Source of the DNA: Candidatus Altimarinota bacterium
GTDB taxonomy: Bacteria > Patescibacteriota > Gracilibacteria > BD1-5 > UBA2023
DNA length: 64,000 nucleotides
Assembly (NCBI GenBank): GCA_028689065.1
Contig: JAQTWX010000003.1
Location: 1 to 64,000, forward strand
Direction: 5' to 3'
Shown here: positions 18,861 through 30,876 of the stretch, in pieces
Layout of the letters: every line of letters starts with the position of its first letter
How positions within the stretch are numbered: the stretch's first letter is position 1
Position numbers and translations under genes: made by a program
The notes under the pieces: generated by a model
Databases searched by the model: none
Seen by the model: only the letters and a program-made list of their open reading frames with translations
What the model was told of the DNA's origin: nothing

Positions 18861-20054
18861 ATGTCTAAAAAAATCTACATCATCGATGGATATAATTTTC
18901 TCTATCGAGTTTTCTACGCTATCCCTCCATTTTCTCTGAAAGATGGGACACCTGTGAATGCAGTTTTTGGTATGGCAAAAATCCTTCTCTGACTTCATCG
19001 AGAAGACAAACCAGATTATCTTATATTCACACTCGATTCTCGAAGTAAAGCACGACTAGAACTTTATCCAGAGTATAAAGGAACTCGCGATCGAATGCCT
19101 GATAATCTCAAAATACAGGAATCCATTATCATGGAGATGCTTCAGATTATGGGGATTAAACACCTGAAAGTAGATGGATATGAAGCGGATGATATTATCG
19201 GAACTCTCGTAACAAACCTCGGAAAAGATAAGGAAAATAATATTTTTATATTATCTGGAGATAAAGATCTCTATCAATTTATTGATGGAAATGTTGCAAT
19301 TTATGATACCATGAAACATAAGATTTACCATGAAGCGGAAGCTCGGGAAAAATTTGCAGTTGATCCGAAATATATTGTGGATTATCTCGCTATCTGTGGA
19401 GATACTTCCGATAATATTCCAGGGATTCCTGGATTCGGACCGAAGAAAGCAGAATCTCTCATTAATGAATACGGAACACTTGAAAATATTTATGAAAATA
19501 TCGAGAATATTACTGGAAAAACTCGGGAAGTGCTCGAAAATAATCGAGAGATTGCTTTTGTAAGTAAAAAACTTGCGACTATTGATACGGCAGTTCCTCT
19601 TGATAATTTCTCACTCACTGAGCATATTTTTGCAGAGCGAAATTTTCTTACCCCAGAAGTGATATCATTTTTTGCTGAGTATGATTTTCGGTCCCTTCTT
19701 CCAAAAGAACACATACAAACGAAGAACTTTTCTTCTCTAAATCTCAAACAAATCCCCCTTTTGGGAGACAAAGAAATCGATACTTGTTTTAATCTTCTCA
19801 AAAATACTCGAACAGTAAGTATCGCGACTTATGGGGAACGATTTGCTCTTGTTGGTGGGAGTATCTATTTTTGAGGTGAGGAAATATATACTTTTGAAAC
19901 AAATATTATTAATCTTAAGCCTCTTTTTGAGGAAATACTCTCTGGTAATTATAAAGTGATTGGGTATGATCTCAAAAAAGACCTCGAACGAATCGAGGCC
20001 TATTTAGAAGGAGAATCTAGCAAGGAAAAGTCTGGACAGATGGGATTATTTTAA
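18861..20054 (+). CDS. PolI-type 5'-3' exonuclease with truncated 3'-5' exo-like tail
   Basis: The 397-residue protein starts as DNA polymerase I does: IYIIDGYNFLYRVFYAI, then FTLDSRSKARLELYPEYKGT, VDGYEADDIIGTL, FILSGDKDLYQF, and the helix-hairpin-helix AICGDTSDNIPGIPGFGPKKA. All acidic metal ligands are present. Residues about 290-397 resemble the start of the 3'-5' exonuclease-like domain (VIGYDLKKDLERIE) but then stop. No polymerase domain follows. Likely role: removing RNA primers and flaps. TGA(Gly) occurs at ILLGLHRED and IYFGGEE. Its stop overlaps the convergent gene by 4 bases. Confidence 0.88.
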
Positions 20055-21358
20055 TACGTCCAAATTGGTAGAGATTCACTCATGGTATTATTAGATTCAT
20101 TTGTTTCGTCTACATTACCATTTGTATCAACAGTAACAAAGATAGGAAAATAATTTCCAATCGAACGAATATTGAGTTCTATAGGATTAGCAAATACGCT
20201 CGTTCCTGTACATTGTCCACGGGCTAATTGAATAGTATTGTATATACCAGTGGTAAAATTATTTGATACAAAATTTGTTCGTATAGAAATTGCATATGGC
20301 ATATTTCCTCCCTGATTACATACTTCTGCTATGATATGTCTATCTGAAGAGTTTTGATATAACCTCTGGATAAACAAATCAGGACGATCATACTGGGAAG
20401 TGTTGTTATAATAATTATTATTTGAGTTATAGGTGTTGCAATAATTATTTGCAGCAGTACAGTAATTAGTGCTATTATTGTAATAATAACTAGAATTATT
20501 ACAGTAGTTGTTCGTAGAATTACAGTAAATATTATAGTTATAATTTGAGTTATAATTTGAGTTATAATTGGAATAATTATTCGTGTAATTGCAGTAATTA
20601 TTGGTAGAATTACAGTAGGTGTTGTAGATATTTTGAGAAGGAACGTTATAATACGCAGAATTGTTGGTATTACAGAAATTATTACTTAAAGTACAGTAAT
20701 AGGTGTTATTATTGTAATTAGTAGTATTACAATAATTATTGGTATAATTACAGGAAGAAGAATTATTATAATAGGTATTATTGTTGTAATAGGTACTTGT
20801 GTAGTTACACCAATTATTAGTAGGATTACAGTAGGTATTAGCAGCACAATAATTATTAGCTGCTGTACAATAATATGTATTGCTTCATTGAGAATGTGTC
20901 GAAGGTTGTATGATAGTTGTGAGTGTTTTTGATGGAAAAACAACACTTATTGATTTCGTGAGCTTATTATTATTTGTAACATTTTCTGTTCTTCCATTCT
21001 TAAGAACTGCTCCGGCAGTGATATTGAATGTTTTGGACATTCCAATTTTTAAATCATCGATAGATGCAATCTGAAAATTATGACAATTATTCGAGTCCCA
21101 GATAATAGGAGCACTCTTATAAACAATTCATCCGCCCGGTATTCATATAGCCATATTAAGAGTATCTTCTGATTCAGAAAGAGTTCCACCAAGATTACAG
21201 ACTTTTATATAGAAAAAACTCGTTTCCTGGTACATATCAGTCACCGCAATATCAGGAAGATATTTATTCAATATATCAAAAGGAGATGCTGCAAAGACAG
21301 AATTTCCAAGAATACTTATAAGTGAAAGAAATAAAATAATCTTAGAAGTGGTTCGCAT
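20051..21358 (-). CDS. Exported CARDB-like protein with Asn/Tyr/Cys-rich repeat region, 435 aa
   Basis: A signal peptide (residues 1-23, cleavage after VFA) is followed by a CARDB-like beta domain (PDIAVTDMY, IKVCNLGG). Next is a 163-residue region made almost only of Asn, Tyr, Thr, Ser and Cys (20396-20884). A second CARDB-like domain ends the protein (RPDLFIQRLY, AEVCNQGG, VDETNESNNT). The middle repeats C-x3-NN-[YWF]-C seven times, with 14 cysteines in all. CARDB domains are extracellular adhesion-type folds. Three TGA(Gly). I infer a cell-surface or secreted adhesin. The repeat chemistry suggests disulfide bonding. Confidence 0.8.
20396..20884 (-). repeat. Low-complexity coding repeat (Asn/Tyr/Cys-rich)
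   Basis: AT-rich degenerate tandem units built of AAT/AAC, TAT/TAC, ACT and TGT codons. They encode blocks such as CNSTNNYC, CTAANNYC and CNPTNNWC. Codon choice varies between units, so the protein pattern is kept while the DNA drifts. Confidence 0.85.
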
Positions 21359-21415
21359 AATATTGACAATTAACAGTAGTATTTTACATTATAGTATTTT
21401 TGTAAAAATAGCAAG

Positions 21416-21449
21416 CAAAAAATAGACCTCGATTTATTCGGGGTCTATT
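21416..21449 (-). terminator. Terminator after the lytic transglycosylase gene
   Basis: Stem AATAGACCcCG / CGaGGTCTATT followed on the minus strand by TTTTTT. Confidence 0.75.
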
Positions 21450-21476
21450 AAGAGAAGTATTTGAGATGAAAATAAT

Positions 21477-22838
21477 TTAAGCAGACATATATTCTGTCAC
21501 CTCATAGTACTTTGCTGCTGCAGTAATATAATCATGAGCAGTCGGATTTTCTGGATTTTTCATATAAGCTACCACAGGTTCATTTCCTTTCATAGCACTA
21601 CGAACATGTTTATCGTTAAAGTATTCGCCCGTATGATAGTATACAATAGCTTCTCACCAAGTGCATCCTCTGAGCTCTTTTATATAATTCAGATATTCAC
21701 ATGTTGCAATAATCTGATCTTCTGGATTTTCTCGATCTAAACGCCTTCCTATTCGATGCGAAATAGTTCTCCATGTTCCATTAATAATCTGTCCGAGTCC
21801 ATAAGCATTTGATTCTGGATTTTTAATAAATGGATCAAAAGAACGATTTTCCTTTTCAAAAAGATTGTTTACAAGCATATCTTTCGGGATTCCATATTTT
21901 GAAGTTTCTCGATCAAGAACTTCTCGAAATGTTTCTAAAAAACGATTTTTACTTCCTGGAATATAGTTCTTATATTTTTCCCGACGTTTTATCATTTCTG
22001 CCATTTCTTGTTGTATCTCTTTTGCGAGTTTCTTATCCTCTGGAAGTTCAGAAAGTGCTTTTCCTCAAAAATTAATAATATCCTCAATTCTTAGATTGAT
22101 AAACCATTTATTTTCAGAATCACTTGCTATTTTTTCATCCACTGTACCTATATCATCAACAATCTCGATTGTATCCCCATCAAAAATTGGAAGATATTTC
22201 CCATTACTATAATATCCAGTACGAGGGGTATATAGTCGCTCTCCTTCTACTCCATTGATTTTTATCTTATTTACATTTGGTGGAAGAATATCTCCAGCTC
22301 ATGTGGTATTATTAATAGCTTTATTTTCACCGAAATTCACTATAAACATATCTGTTTTTTGGATAGTATCACGAGAAACAGAACCAGTCGCATTATTCTT
22401 TGGAACTAGTAAAAGATTCGCAAGATCTACTCATTTCTTTTTGAGTAAAAGAATATCGGAAGCCATAAGTTTTTCTAAAGTATCTTTCCCTTTAAGAATC
22501 TCTTTTTGTTCTGCTTTTTGTTCTTCAGTTCAAACTCATTTTGTTTGAAGAAAAGCAAAACTTGTAGAGCGTTTTCTTTTTCGTTCTAGATTAAATATCT
22601 GTAAATCACGTTCCGGAGTTGCTGGTAGATTATAAAGCATCTCGAGCTTGGAACGAATAGAATCGGTAGTTTTTTCAAGTGAGCTTGTCACTTCTGATTT
22701 TCCATCAGGGAAAACAGCCCGATTACTCTGGATTTCGGGGGTTTTTATTACTCCTTCTTGAAGTTCTACTATATCTTGATTTTCTCTTGCATTCATTGTT
22801 GTCATATAAGGCATTAAAATAATAATTTCCTTCATCAT
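21477..22838 (-). CDS. Lytic transglycosylase (SLT-like) with long N-terminal region
   Basis: Up to 453 residues, joined over six TGA(Gly). Later ATGs at 22814, 22805 or 22796 could be the true start, and I see no decisive ribosome site. The C-terminal third has the lysozyme-like signature: LFEKENRSFDPFIKNPESNA, then YGLGQIINGTWRTI, and CTWGEAIVYYHTGEYF. The Glu in FEKEN is the expected catalytic residue. The N-terminal half is charged and has no known domain. There is no clear signal peptide, which is odd for a wall hydrolase. Confidence 0.78.
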
Positions 22839-22860
22839 ACCTTATATTTCGTAAAAAAGC

Positions 22861-22891
22861 AAAAAAAGTACCCGATTTCGCGAGTACTTTT
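22861..22891 (-). terminator. Terminator after the STAS gene
   Basis: Stem AAAGTACTCG / CGgGTACTTT with a T run on the minus strand. Confidence 0.75.
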
Positions 22892-22918
22892 ATGTAATAA
22901 TTTTATATTTCAAATTTA

Positions 22919-23272
22919 TTATGCACCGATTGCAGTTATCGCTTCTTCTTCTGTATCTGCGATACTGATAATAGAAGTAATACCTACAAGTTCGAGAGTA
23001 TCTCGTACCTCCTCGGTCATATTCGTGATATACATCATTCCATTACCATCCTCGATATTGGAAAAAATATCTGCGATATATCCGATAGATTTACTGTTTA
23101 GATACTTGAGTCCGACAAGATTAAAGACAATCTTTTTTCCAGTAAAATCTCCAATAGTATTATATACAGCTGTAAAGGTTTTATCTGCATTTGTTTCATC
23201 AAGTTCTCCGTGAAATTCAAAAATATCAACAGATCCAATATTTTTCTTCTTGATATCAATAGGGGTGTTCAT
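22919..23272 (-). CDS. STAS-domain anti-sigma-factor antagonist-like protein
   Basis: The 117-residue single STAS domain has the order VDIFEFHGELDETNADKTF, KKIVFNLVGLKYLNSKSIGY and VGITSIISIADTEEEAI. The serine in NSKSIG is where SpoIIAA/RsbV-type proteins are phosphorylated. These proteins release partners from an RsbW-type kinase. A matching kinase-like gene is at 36360 and a SpoIIE-type phosphatase at 53772 in this window. No TGA. Confidence 0.9.
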   Translation of the reverse strand: MNTPIDIKKKNIGSVDIFEFHGELDETNADKTFTAVYNTIGDFTGKKIVFNLVGLKYLNSKSIGYIADIFSNIEDGNGMMYITNMTEEVRDTLELVGITSIISIADTEEEAITAIGA

Positions 23273-23424
23273 AAAATATTACATATTAAAAAACTAAATA
23301 TACGGGTATTATAGCACTTTTGTGCTTTCTTTGCAAATTTATTGCAAAAAAACCTTTTTTCCATACGCTAAGTAAAAATTTGAGAAATAAAAATATACAT
23401 TTCTGTATCGTAAAAAACCTTTTT

Positions 23425-24465
23425 ATGTGTTCACCTCTAATACTTGAGATAACAAGTAATTTTCCAGCGAATATCAAAAAAGACATTGATACTCTCATAT
23501 CTTTACTTGACTACAATTCAATCTGGCAAACGATTGAATGGCAAGTTATGCTCTATGAAACAAGATATGTATATAAGAGTTTTTTTGTCGGAATTTATAA
23601 AGAAAAGAAACTTCTTTCTTTTGCAATTATTGAGAAACGAAGTATAGGACTGTGAAATTATGGATTTTTTTGTATCGGTGGTCCAGTAGGAGAGAATAAG
23701 GAATCTTTGCAAATTCTTTCAGAAACTCTCAAAGAAATTTCTACAAAAGAGAAAGTTATTTTTATTCAAATAGAACCACTCTCTTCTATTGTTCTAGCAG
23801 ATTTTAAAATAAGTTTTTATAAAAATTTTATAGAAAAATATACAGCGGTTATTGATCTCAAACAAGATAACGAAACAATCCTCGCACATATGAAACCCAA
23901 AGGACGATATAATATTCGAGTGGCGGAAAAAGCATGAGTAGAAGTGGAACAAGTTCCATTAACACAAGAATATCTTGATATATTCTATTCCATTCTTTCA
24001 GAGACATTGGAACGAGACCAATTTTCAGCAAACTCTCAAGAATATTTCCGAATATTTCTCCAGTATCTTGAAAAACAGAATTTAGGGGGGCTATTTATTG
24101 CAAAGAGGGAAGATAGAGTAATTGCAACTGGTATTTTTGTATTCTACAAAAAAACAGCTCTTTATTATTATGGAGCATCGAGCTCAGACAATACTCAGAG
24201 AAAATACATGGCGAGCTATCTTTTACAATGGAAGGCAATAGAAGAGGCAAAAAAACGAGGATGTGAGATATTTGATTTTCTTGGAATTGCTGATCCGAAT
24301 GATCCTCATTCTTCTCTTGTAGGAGTGACTGATTTTAAACTGAAACTAACAGATAATATAAGAGAATGGCAAAAAACTCAGATTCTTGTACTAAGAAAAT
24401 GACTATATCTGATTCTTCAAGGGAAACAAATAATCAAAATGATAAAAAATCGTTTCTTTAAGTAA
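23425..24465 (+). CDS. FemAB-like peptidyltransferase (GNAT-fold)
   Basis: The 346-residue FemAB/FemX-type protein adds amino acids to peptidoglycan stem peptides using aminoacyl-tRNA. Visible family features are SIWQTIEWQVML, FFCIGGPVG, LKQDNETILAHMKPKGRYNIRVAEK, and ALYYYGASSSDNTQRKYMAS with LLQWKAIEEAKKRGCEIFDF after it. TGA(Gly) occurs at IGLGNYG, KAGVEVE and RKGLYL. The start at 23425 avoids an upstream stretch from 23320 that resembles non-coding DNA. The single FemX form suggests one residue is added. Confidence 0.88.
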
Positions 24466-24485
24466 GACTATGAAGACAATCAAAA

Positions 24486-24514
24486 ACTCTCTTCAGTACT
24501 GAAGAGAGTTTTTT
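24486..24514 (+). terminator. Terminator after the FemAB-like gene
   Basis: Stem ACTCTCTTCAG / CTGAAGAGAGT followed by TTTTTT. Confidence 0.85.
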
Positions 24515-24529
24515 CTCGGTTTGCATATT

Positions 24530-24604
24530 TGGTGCCAATGAGTAGAATTGAACTACCGACCGCAGGGGTATGAATCCTGTGCTCTACCACTGAGCTACAT
24601 TGGC
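24530..24604 (-). tRNA. tRNA-Met (CAU anticodon)
   Basis: Cloverleaf read from the minus strand: acceptor GCCAATG / CATTGGC, D stem GCTC / GAGC, anticodon loop TTCATAC (anticodon CAT), five-base variable region, T arm GGTAG-TTCAATT-CTACT, discriminator A and encoded CCA. The anticodon stem has one A-C mismatch at the loop end. The first acceptor pair is a normal G-C, so it is not a typical initiator. Elongator Met is most likely; Ile2 (lysidine-modified) is possible. Confidence 0.88.
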
Positions 24605-24669
24605 AAATATTAAGCTTGCCTATTATATAGAAAATCGAATATAGTCAAATCTTTATCATAATCTCTCTT

Positions 24670-26725
<2,056 letters not shown>

Positions 26726-26762
26726 AATTGAAAAAGATTAAGGAACCAAAGATTTTTTTCAT

Positions 26763-26789
26763 AAAAAAGATGCCATATGGCATCTTTTA
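26763..26789 (-). terminator. Terminator after the DsbA-like gene
   Basis: Stem AAAAGATGCCATATGGCATCTTTT in the gap between the DsbA-like gene and guaB. Confidence 0.8.
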
Positions 26790-26799
26790 AATTTGTTTA

Positions 26800-27696
26800 T
26801 TATTGCACTCCGAGAAGTTTGTTGATTACTCGTTCAAATTCACTTGCTGGATATGCTCCGGCAATAAGTTCATATTCTCCAGTTTGATTATTAATAACGA
26901 CAGTTCCAGGAGTTCCCTGAACTCCAAGTTTTGATCCTTCGACAGTTTCTGCATCAAATTGTGCTATATTTTTTTTGGAATCTACACAAGCCTGAAATTT
27001 TTTTCCATCAATCTTGAGTTCTTTTGCGAGAGGAAGAAGAGCATCTTTAGAGAATCCAGTTCCATTTCCTCCATTTGATCGAGTAAAAATGGCATTATAG
27101 TAAGAGACGTATGCTTCAGTTCCTCCAATTTCTCCAGCACAGAGAAGAGCATTTGCTTCTGCCTCGGAATTTTCATGAGGAACTCCGCGGAAGTTTTTGA
27201 ATATAGAGTTGAGAGTATCTCCATATTTTTCATGCATCTTATTAATAGTTCCGTCTTTAAACTGTCGTATACAGAATGGACATTCAAGGTCACTATATTC
27301 TACGAGAGTAATTATAGCATCTTTGTTTCCTTCAATATAGGCAGTTTTTTTGATAGCTGCTATCTCGTCTGTTGTTAGGGTTTTTGTTACTGGAGCCACG
27401 GTATTCGTAGTGTTTGATTTTGTTCCTTCTTTTTCTGCTATGAATTGTTTGATTTGTGGAATTTGATCTTCCATTTGGAGTCGTTGAGCTTTACTCAAAA
27501 GTTCATAGTTTTCTTTTCCTCCTGCTTTTTCATATTCATTAGCGAGGTATTTTTCTATTACTGTATCTGCAATGGAAGTATTGAGATAGTAACTTGTCCC
27601 AAGATTTGTGAGTATAGATATAAGGATAAGCGGAATGATTAATTTTTTCCCGTGAGAACATTTTCCTTCTTTTTCATTATTTTGAGAACATGACAT
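26800..27696 (-). CDS. Membrane-anchored DsbA-like thioredoxin
   Basis: The 298-residue protein has a short cytoplasmic start rich in Cys/His, a membrane anchor (about residues 18-38, LIIPLILISILTNLGTSYYL), a charged stalk, and a DsbA/DSBA-like thioredoxin domain. The active site is LECPFCIRQF (CPFC), and the cis-Pro loop is VQGTPGTVVI. It likely makes or isomerises disulfides outside the membrane. Cys-rich exported proteins in this window (the 20 kb gene) are plausible substrates, by inference. No TGA. Confidence 0.9.
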   Translation of the reverse strand: MSCSQNNEKEGKCSHGKKLIIPLILISILTNLGTSYYLNTSIADTVIEKYLANEYEKAGGKENYELLSKAQRLQMEDQIPQIKQFIAEKEGTKSNTTNTVAPVTKTLTTDEIAAIKKTAYIEGNKDAIITLVEYSDLECPFCIRQFKDGTINKMHEKYGDTLNSIFKNFRGVPHENSEAEANALLCAGEIGGTEAYVSYYNAIFTRSNGGNGTGFSKDALLPLAKELKIDGKKFQACVDSKKNIAQFDAETVEGSKLGVQGTPGTVVINNQTGEYELIAGAYPASEFERVINKLLGVQ

Positions 27697-27751
27697 AATA
27701 TAAAGGAGATTAAAAATAATATAGCTCCCATAGGATACACATATTTTCTAT

Positions 27752-27861
27752 AATGCAAACAAAAAGTATTGACGTTAGGAAGAAAGTACGAAGAATCTTT
27801 TCTAATTCTTAGACTCATTGAAAGGGTAATGTCAATATATTTTTATGCTTTTGTTTGCATT
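27752..27861. repeat. 13-bp perfect inverted repeat in a divergent intergenic region
   Basis: AATGCAAACAAAA (27752-27764) and TTTTGTTTGCATT (27849-27861) are separated by 84 bases. They lie between the divergent DsbA-like and lipoprotein genes. TATTGAC follows both arms (imperfectly on one side). A paired operator or symmetrical promoter arrangement is possible. Confidence 0.55.
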
Positions 27862-27949
27862 CCAACAAATATATATTAGGATATGTTTTCTCTTATGAGA
27901 AACAAAGATATTGTTACAGTTTTTATTTATTCTTTTTTTTATTCATTGT

Positions 27950-28207
27950 ATGATAAAATTTTTAATACTTTCACTTGTAACATCTTTAATATTGATTTCC
28001 TGTACTATGCCAGGATCTCCATCTTCTTTAGAGAATACAGAAACAGAAATCCTTCCAGAAACTTCTTCAACAGAATTTGATACTCTTATTCCAGAGGCAA
28101 CTGTTACATCTATTCCTGCTACTCCAGAAAATATAGAGGATGAAAATATGGAAATACCGAGTCCAATATCTCCAGTAGTTACACCCATTGCTCCAGGAAT
28201 AGAGTAG
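27950..28207 (+). CDS. Small lipoprotein, 85 aa
   Basis: The MIKFLILSLVTSLILISC start is a lipoprotein signal with the lipobox cysteine at about residue 18. The mature chain is low-complexity Pro/Thr/Glu/Ser (LPETSSTEF, PSPISPVVTP), like a surface stalk. No domain is recognised. Starts at 27911 or another frame from 27883 are possible but less like a lipoprotein. It is divergent from the DsbA-like gene. Confidence 0.65.
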   Translation: MIKFLILSLVTSLILISCTMPGSPSSLENTETEILPETSSTEFDTLIPEATVTSIPATPENIEDENMEIPSPISPVVTPIAPGIE

Positions 28208-28251
28208 ATATAATATCTGATCTATTCTAATAAAATTATTCTTAGGTATAT

Positions 28252-28279
28252 AAAAATCCCCTTTAGTTGGGGATTTTTT
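28252..28279. terminator. Bidirectional terminator overlapping the tsaD stop
   Basis: Stem AAAATCCCC / GGGGATTTT with A and T runs. The hairpin covers the last codons of tsaD and ends the lipoprotein transcript. Confidence 0.85.
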
Positions 28280-29243
28280 GTGTCTTATATTGACCGAGAA
28301 TTCCTACCATTGCAGCATTGTCCTGAGAATATACTTTTGAAATAGGTGCGAGAAAACTATATCCTTTCTCTTTTGCTATTTGTTCTATAGTCTCTCGTAA
28401 TCGATCGTTCGCACTAACGCCACCAGCAAGGACTATAGAAGATATATTATATTTTTCTGCTGCATGAAAAAGCTTATAGGAAAGGATATTTACAACGGTT
28501 TGTTCAAATTCAAAAGCAATTTCACGAATATCTTGTTCGCTCAAAAAAGTATTGTCTAATATTCTTTTATCAATCTCCCGTTTTACTGCACTCTTGAGTC
28601 CTGAGAAAGAGAAATTATGATTATTTTTATCTAGAAGTACTTTTGGAAATATAGACTGAAATTTACTAGTGTGCTCGCTTGCAAGTTTTCCAATAATCGG
28701 ACCACCAGGATAGCCGAGTTCCATCATCTTTGCTACTTTATCGAAGGCTTCTCCGGCAGAATCATCGAGCGTTTCGCCGATTTTTTCTCGTTCGAACATG
28801 CTTTTCCAAAGATAGAGTTCATTATGTCCTCCCGAAACAGTGAGACATATAGAAGGAAAAGTTATATCGGTTGTTTCTCGATCAATGTAGTTTGCAAACA
28901 TATGTGCCTCGATATGATCGATGGGGATATAAGGGATTTTCAGGGTCTTTGCAAGGGTCTTTGCCACGCTTATGCCTACAAGAAGCGAGGGCATGAGGCC
29001 AGGGGATTCGGTACAGGCAATTTTATTTATCCCATTAAGAGTTATATTTGCTTCTTTGAGAACTTCTTCTAGAACCCCAAAGATATTGTTTGCATGAAGT
29101 CGCGCTGCAACTTCTGGTACAACTCCTTTAGTCTCGTTGTGTTCTCGAATTTGAGATCTTGTCTTCATTGCAATAAGCTCTCTATTGCGAAATATTGCAA
29201 TAGAGGTGTCATCACAGGAAGTCTCGAAAGCGAGAAGATACAT
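28263..29243 (-). CDS. tsaD: tRNA N6-adenosine threonylcarbamoyltransferase TsaD
   Basis: The 326-residue TsaD transfers threonylcarbamoyl to A37 of ANN-reading tRNAs. It has AFETSCDDTSIAI at the start, the metal pair DHIEAH, TVSGGHNELY, GETLDDSAGEAFDKVAK, NFSFSGLKSAV and LAGGVSANDRLRE with SQDNAAMVGILG near the end. No TGA. It lies one base after the membrane protein gene upstream, so it is the last gene of an operon with the FtsA-like gene. Confidence 0.97.
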   Translation of the reverse strand: MYLLAFETSCDDTSIAIFRNRELIAMKTRSQIREHNETKGVVPEVAARLHANNIFGVLEEVLKEANITLNGINKIACTESPGLMPSLLVGISVAKTLAKTLKIPYIPIDHIEAHMFANYIDRETTDITFPSICLTVSGGHNELYLWKSMFEREKIGETLDDSAGEAFDKVAKMMELGYPGGPIIGKLASEHTSKFQSIFPKVLLDKNNHNFSFSGLKSAVKREIDKRILDNTFLSEQDIREIAFEFEQTVVNILSYKLFHAAEKYNISSIVLAGGVSANDRLRETIEQIAKEKGYSFLAPISKVYSQDNAAMVGILGQYKTQKIPN

Positions 29244-29244
29244 A

Positions 29245-30876
29245 TTATTTTTGGATTATAAATTCTATATTATCTGGATTGCTTGAGACTCTTGTAAGCC
29301 AGAATGGTGAGAAAGAAATTTTTACACTTGCAATATTGTTATCATTCAAAAGAAGGGAAGTTGCCTCCTTTGGAGATGTATTAACAATCAGATTTTTAAG
29401 TTTTTTTGTAAGATTATTAGATACATCTTCGAAATTGTAAGAGATTGTCGCATCGAGTTCAGTAGTTCCTTTGAGAGAAAACTGAGGATTAATATTTTTG
29501 GAGATTACATTTGTGATACGAAGACTTTCGTCATTCACTCGTATAAGTTTTTCTGTACCAAAAAGAAGGCTTTCATTGAGAATAGTTTTGAGATAGAATA
29601 GAGTAGCATTACGATCGTACGTATAAGTACTTATTTTTACAGAACCACTGATTGTCACTTCATCCATTTTGTCTCCGATTTTTGCTCCATGAGATAGGAG
29701 GAGATTTTCTACAGTATAAATAATATTATCATTAATAGGAAGTATATCATAATTTTCGCCATTTTCTGTATTTGTTTTCTTGATAGTATCTTTGAGTTCT
29801 TCTAAAGCCTTGCTTTTAAGTTTTTCTGTGAGAATTTCCTTAAAACTTGTCACTTCTTTGTCAGTGAGAATATGTATCTTTGGATTCGTTCCCCCTTGAA
29901 AATCACTAATGGTTTTAGCATAGATTTTATCACGATTGAATTTAAGCCCAGGAACAGTGAGAATATTTCATTCCTTAATATTTCCACGTACTCCAATGAT
30001 TCCTCCATTGACATCATAAGTATCGGCCATAAGAGTTACTGTGGTTTTTCATATAACTGTCATTCAGGAAAGACTACGTGTTGCTGGAATACGGACCCAT
30101 TCATCAGTTTTAAATATTATTCCGTCATCAGTAATAAAACGAGTTGCTGGACGAAAGGTTTGTTCTTGAGAAAGTTCATTATAAATCTCTACAGTTCCAT
30201 AAGCATTTTTAGTGCTCATTTCATCAATAGTAGTAACATTAAATGTATACTCCATTGGTATCTCAAGATGCACTGGTCGAACATTGATAGTATTCTTATT
30301 ATCGAGTACACTTGCTTCTTTTTGTGTAAATACAATGTTTCTTGATACTGTTTTAATTCCCAATTCGGGAGTTATAGTTATATAAGTTTTCGATACTGCA
30401 AAATAAAATATAAAAACAAGGAGCGAAAGAGAAGTAATAAGTCCTACGATAAGGAAAAATATACTTGAATCCTGTCAGATTTTTTTATTCTTGTAAAGTT
30501 CAGTCTTCTTTTTTCAAAGAAAGAGAAATCTAGAAAAAAGTTTTCAGATTTCATAGCGAGTGTATTCAAGAAAGGTAAAATTATGCCTTAGAATATGACT
30601 TTTTGCATATTCTTTCTCGAATTCTATATCATCATTTTTTTGGAAGAATCGAATGGTAAGAGATTCTCCGAGCTTTCTGAGTTCGTTATTGTTCGTGATA
30701 AAAGAAAATCGTTTCATTGGAAAACGATATAAGAGAAGTTTGAGATTGAGATAATTTGTGAGATGGATATTTTCTTCTACCTCTATCTGAATATCAGAAG
30801 ATTCCATTTGAGATATTTTTTCAAATATCTCCAAAATGGAATCGTATTTATGAATGATAAGACTTTTTTTATTCAT
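29245..30876 (-). CDS. Membrane protein with baseplate-J-like extracytoplasmic region, 543 aa
   Basis: Joined over six TGA(Gly). The N-terminal cytoplasmic domain (about 1-110) has alternating strand/helix pattern (LIIHKYDSILEIFEKIS, FSFITNNNELRKLGESL). One membrane helix follows (about 135-158, IFFLIVGLITSLSLLVFIFY). The large external part includes AYGTVEIYNELSQEQTFRPA with TRFITDDGIIFKT next, then VPGLKFNRDKIYAKT. This arrangement resembles CPR proteins annotated as baseplate-J-like. Its start overlaps the FtsA-like gene by 8 bases (ATGAATAA), which suggests translational coupling. Function unknown. Confidence 0.7.

Noticed and set aside
20396-20884. CRISPR-like array
   Set aside because: The repeats are degenerate codon-level units with no constant repeat or unique spacers, and they are in frame with a coding region.
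20396-20946. 86-codon hydrophobic minus-strand ORF rich in Ile and Val
   Set aside because: It is another frame of the AT-rich Asn/Tyr/Cys repeat. The signal peptide and CARDB domains on either side fix the correct frame.
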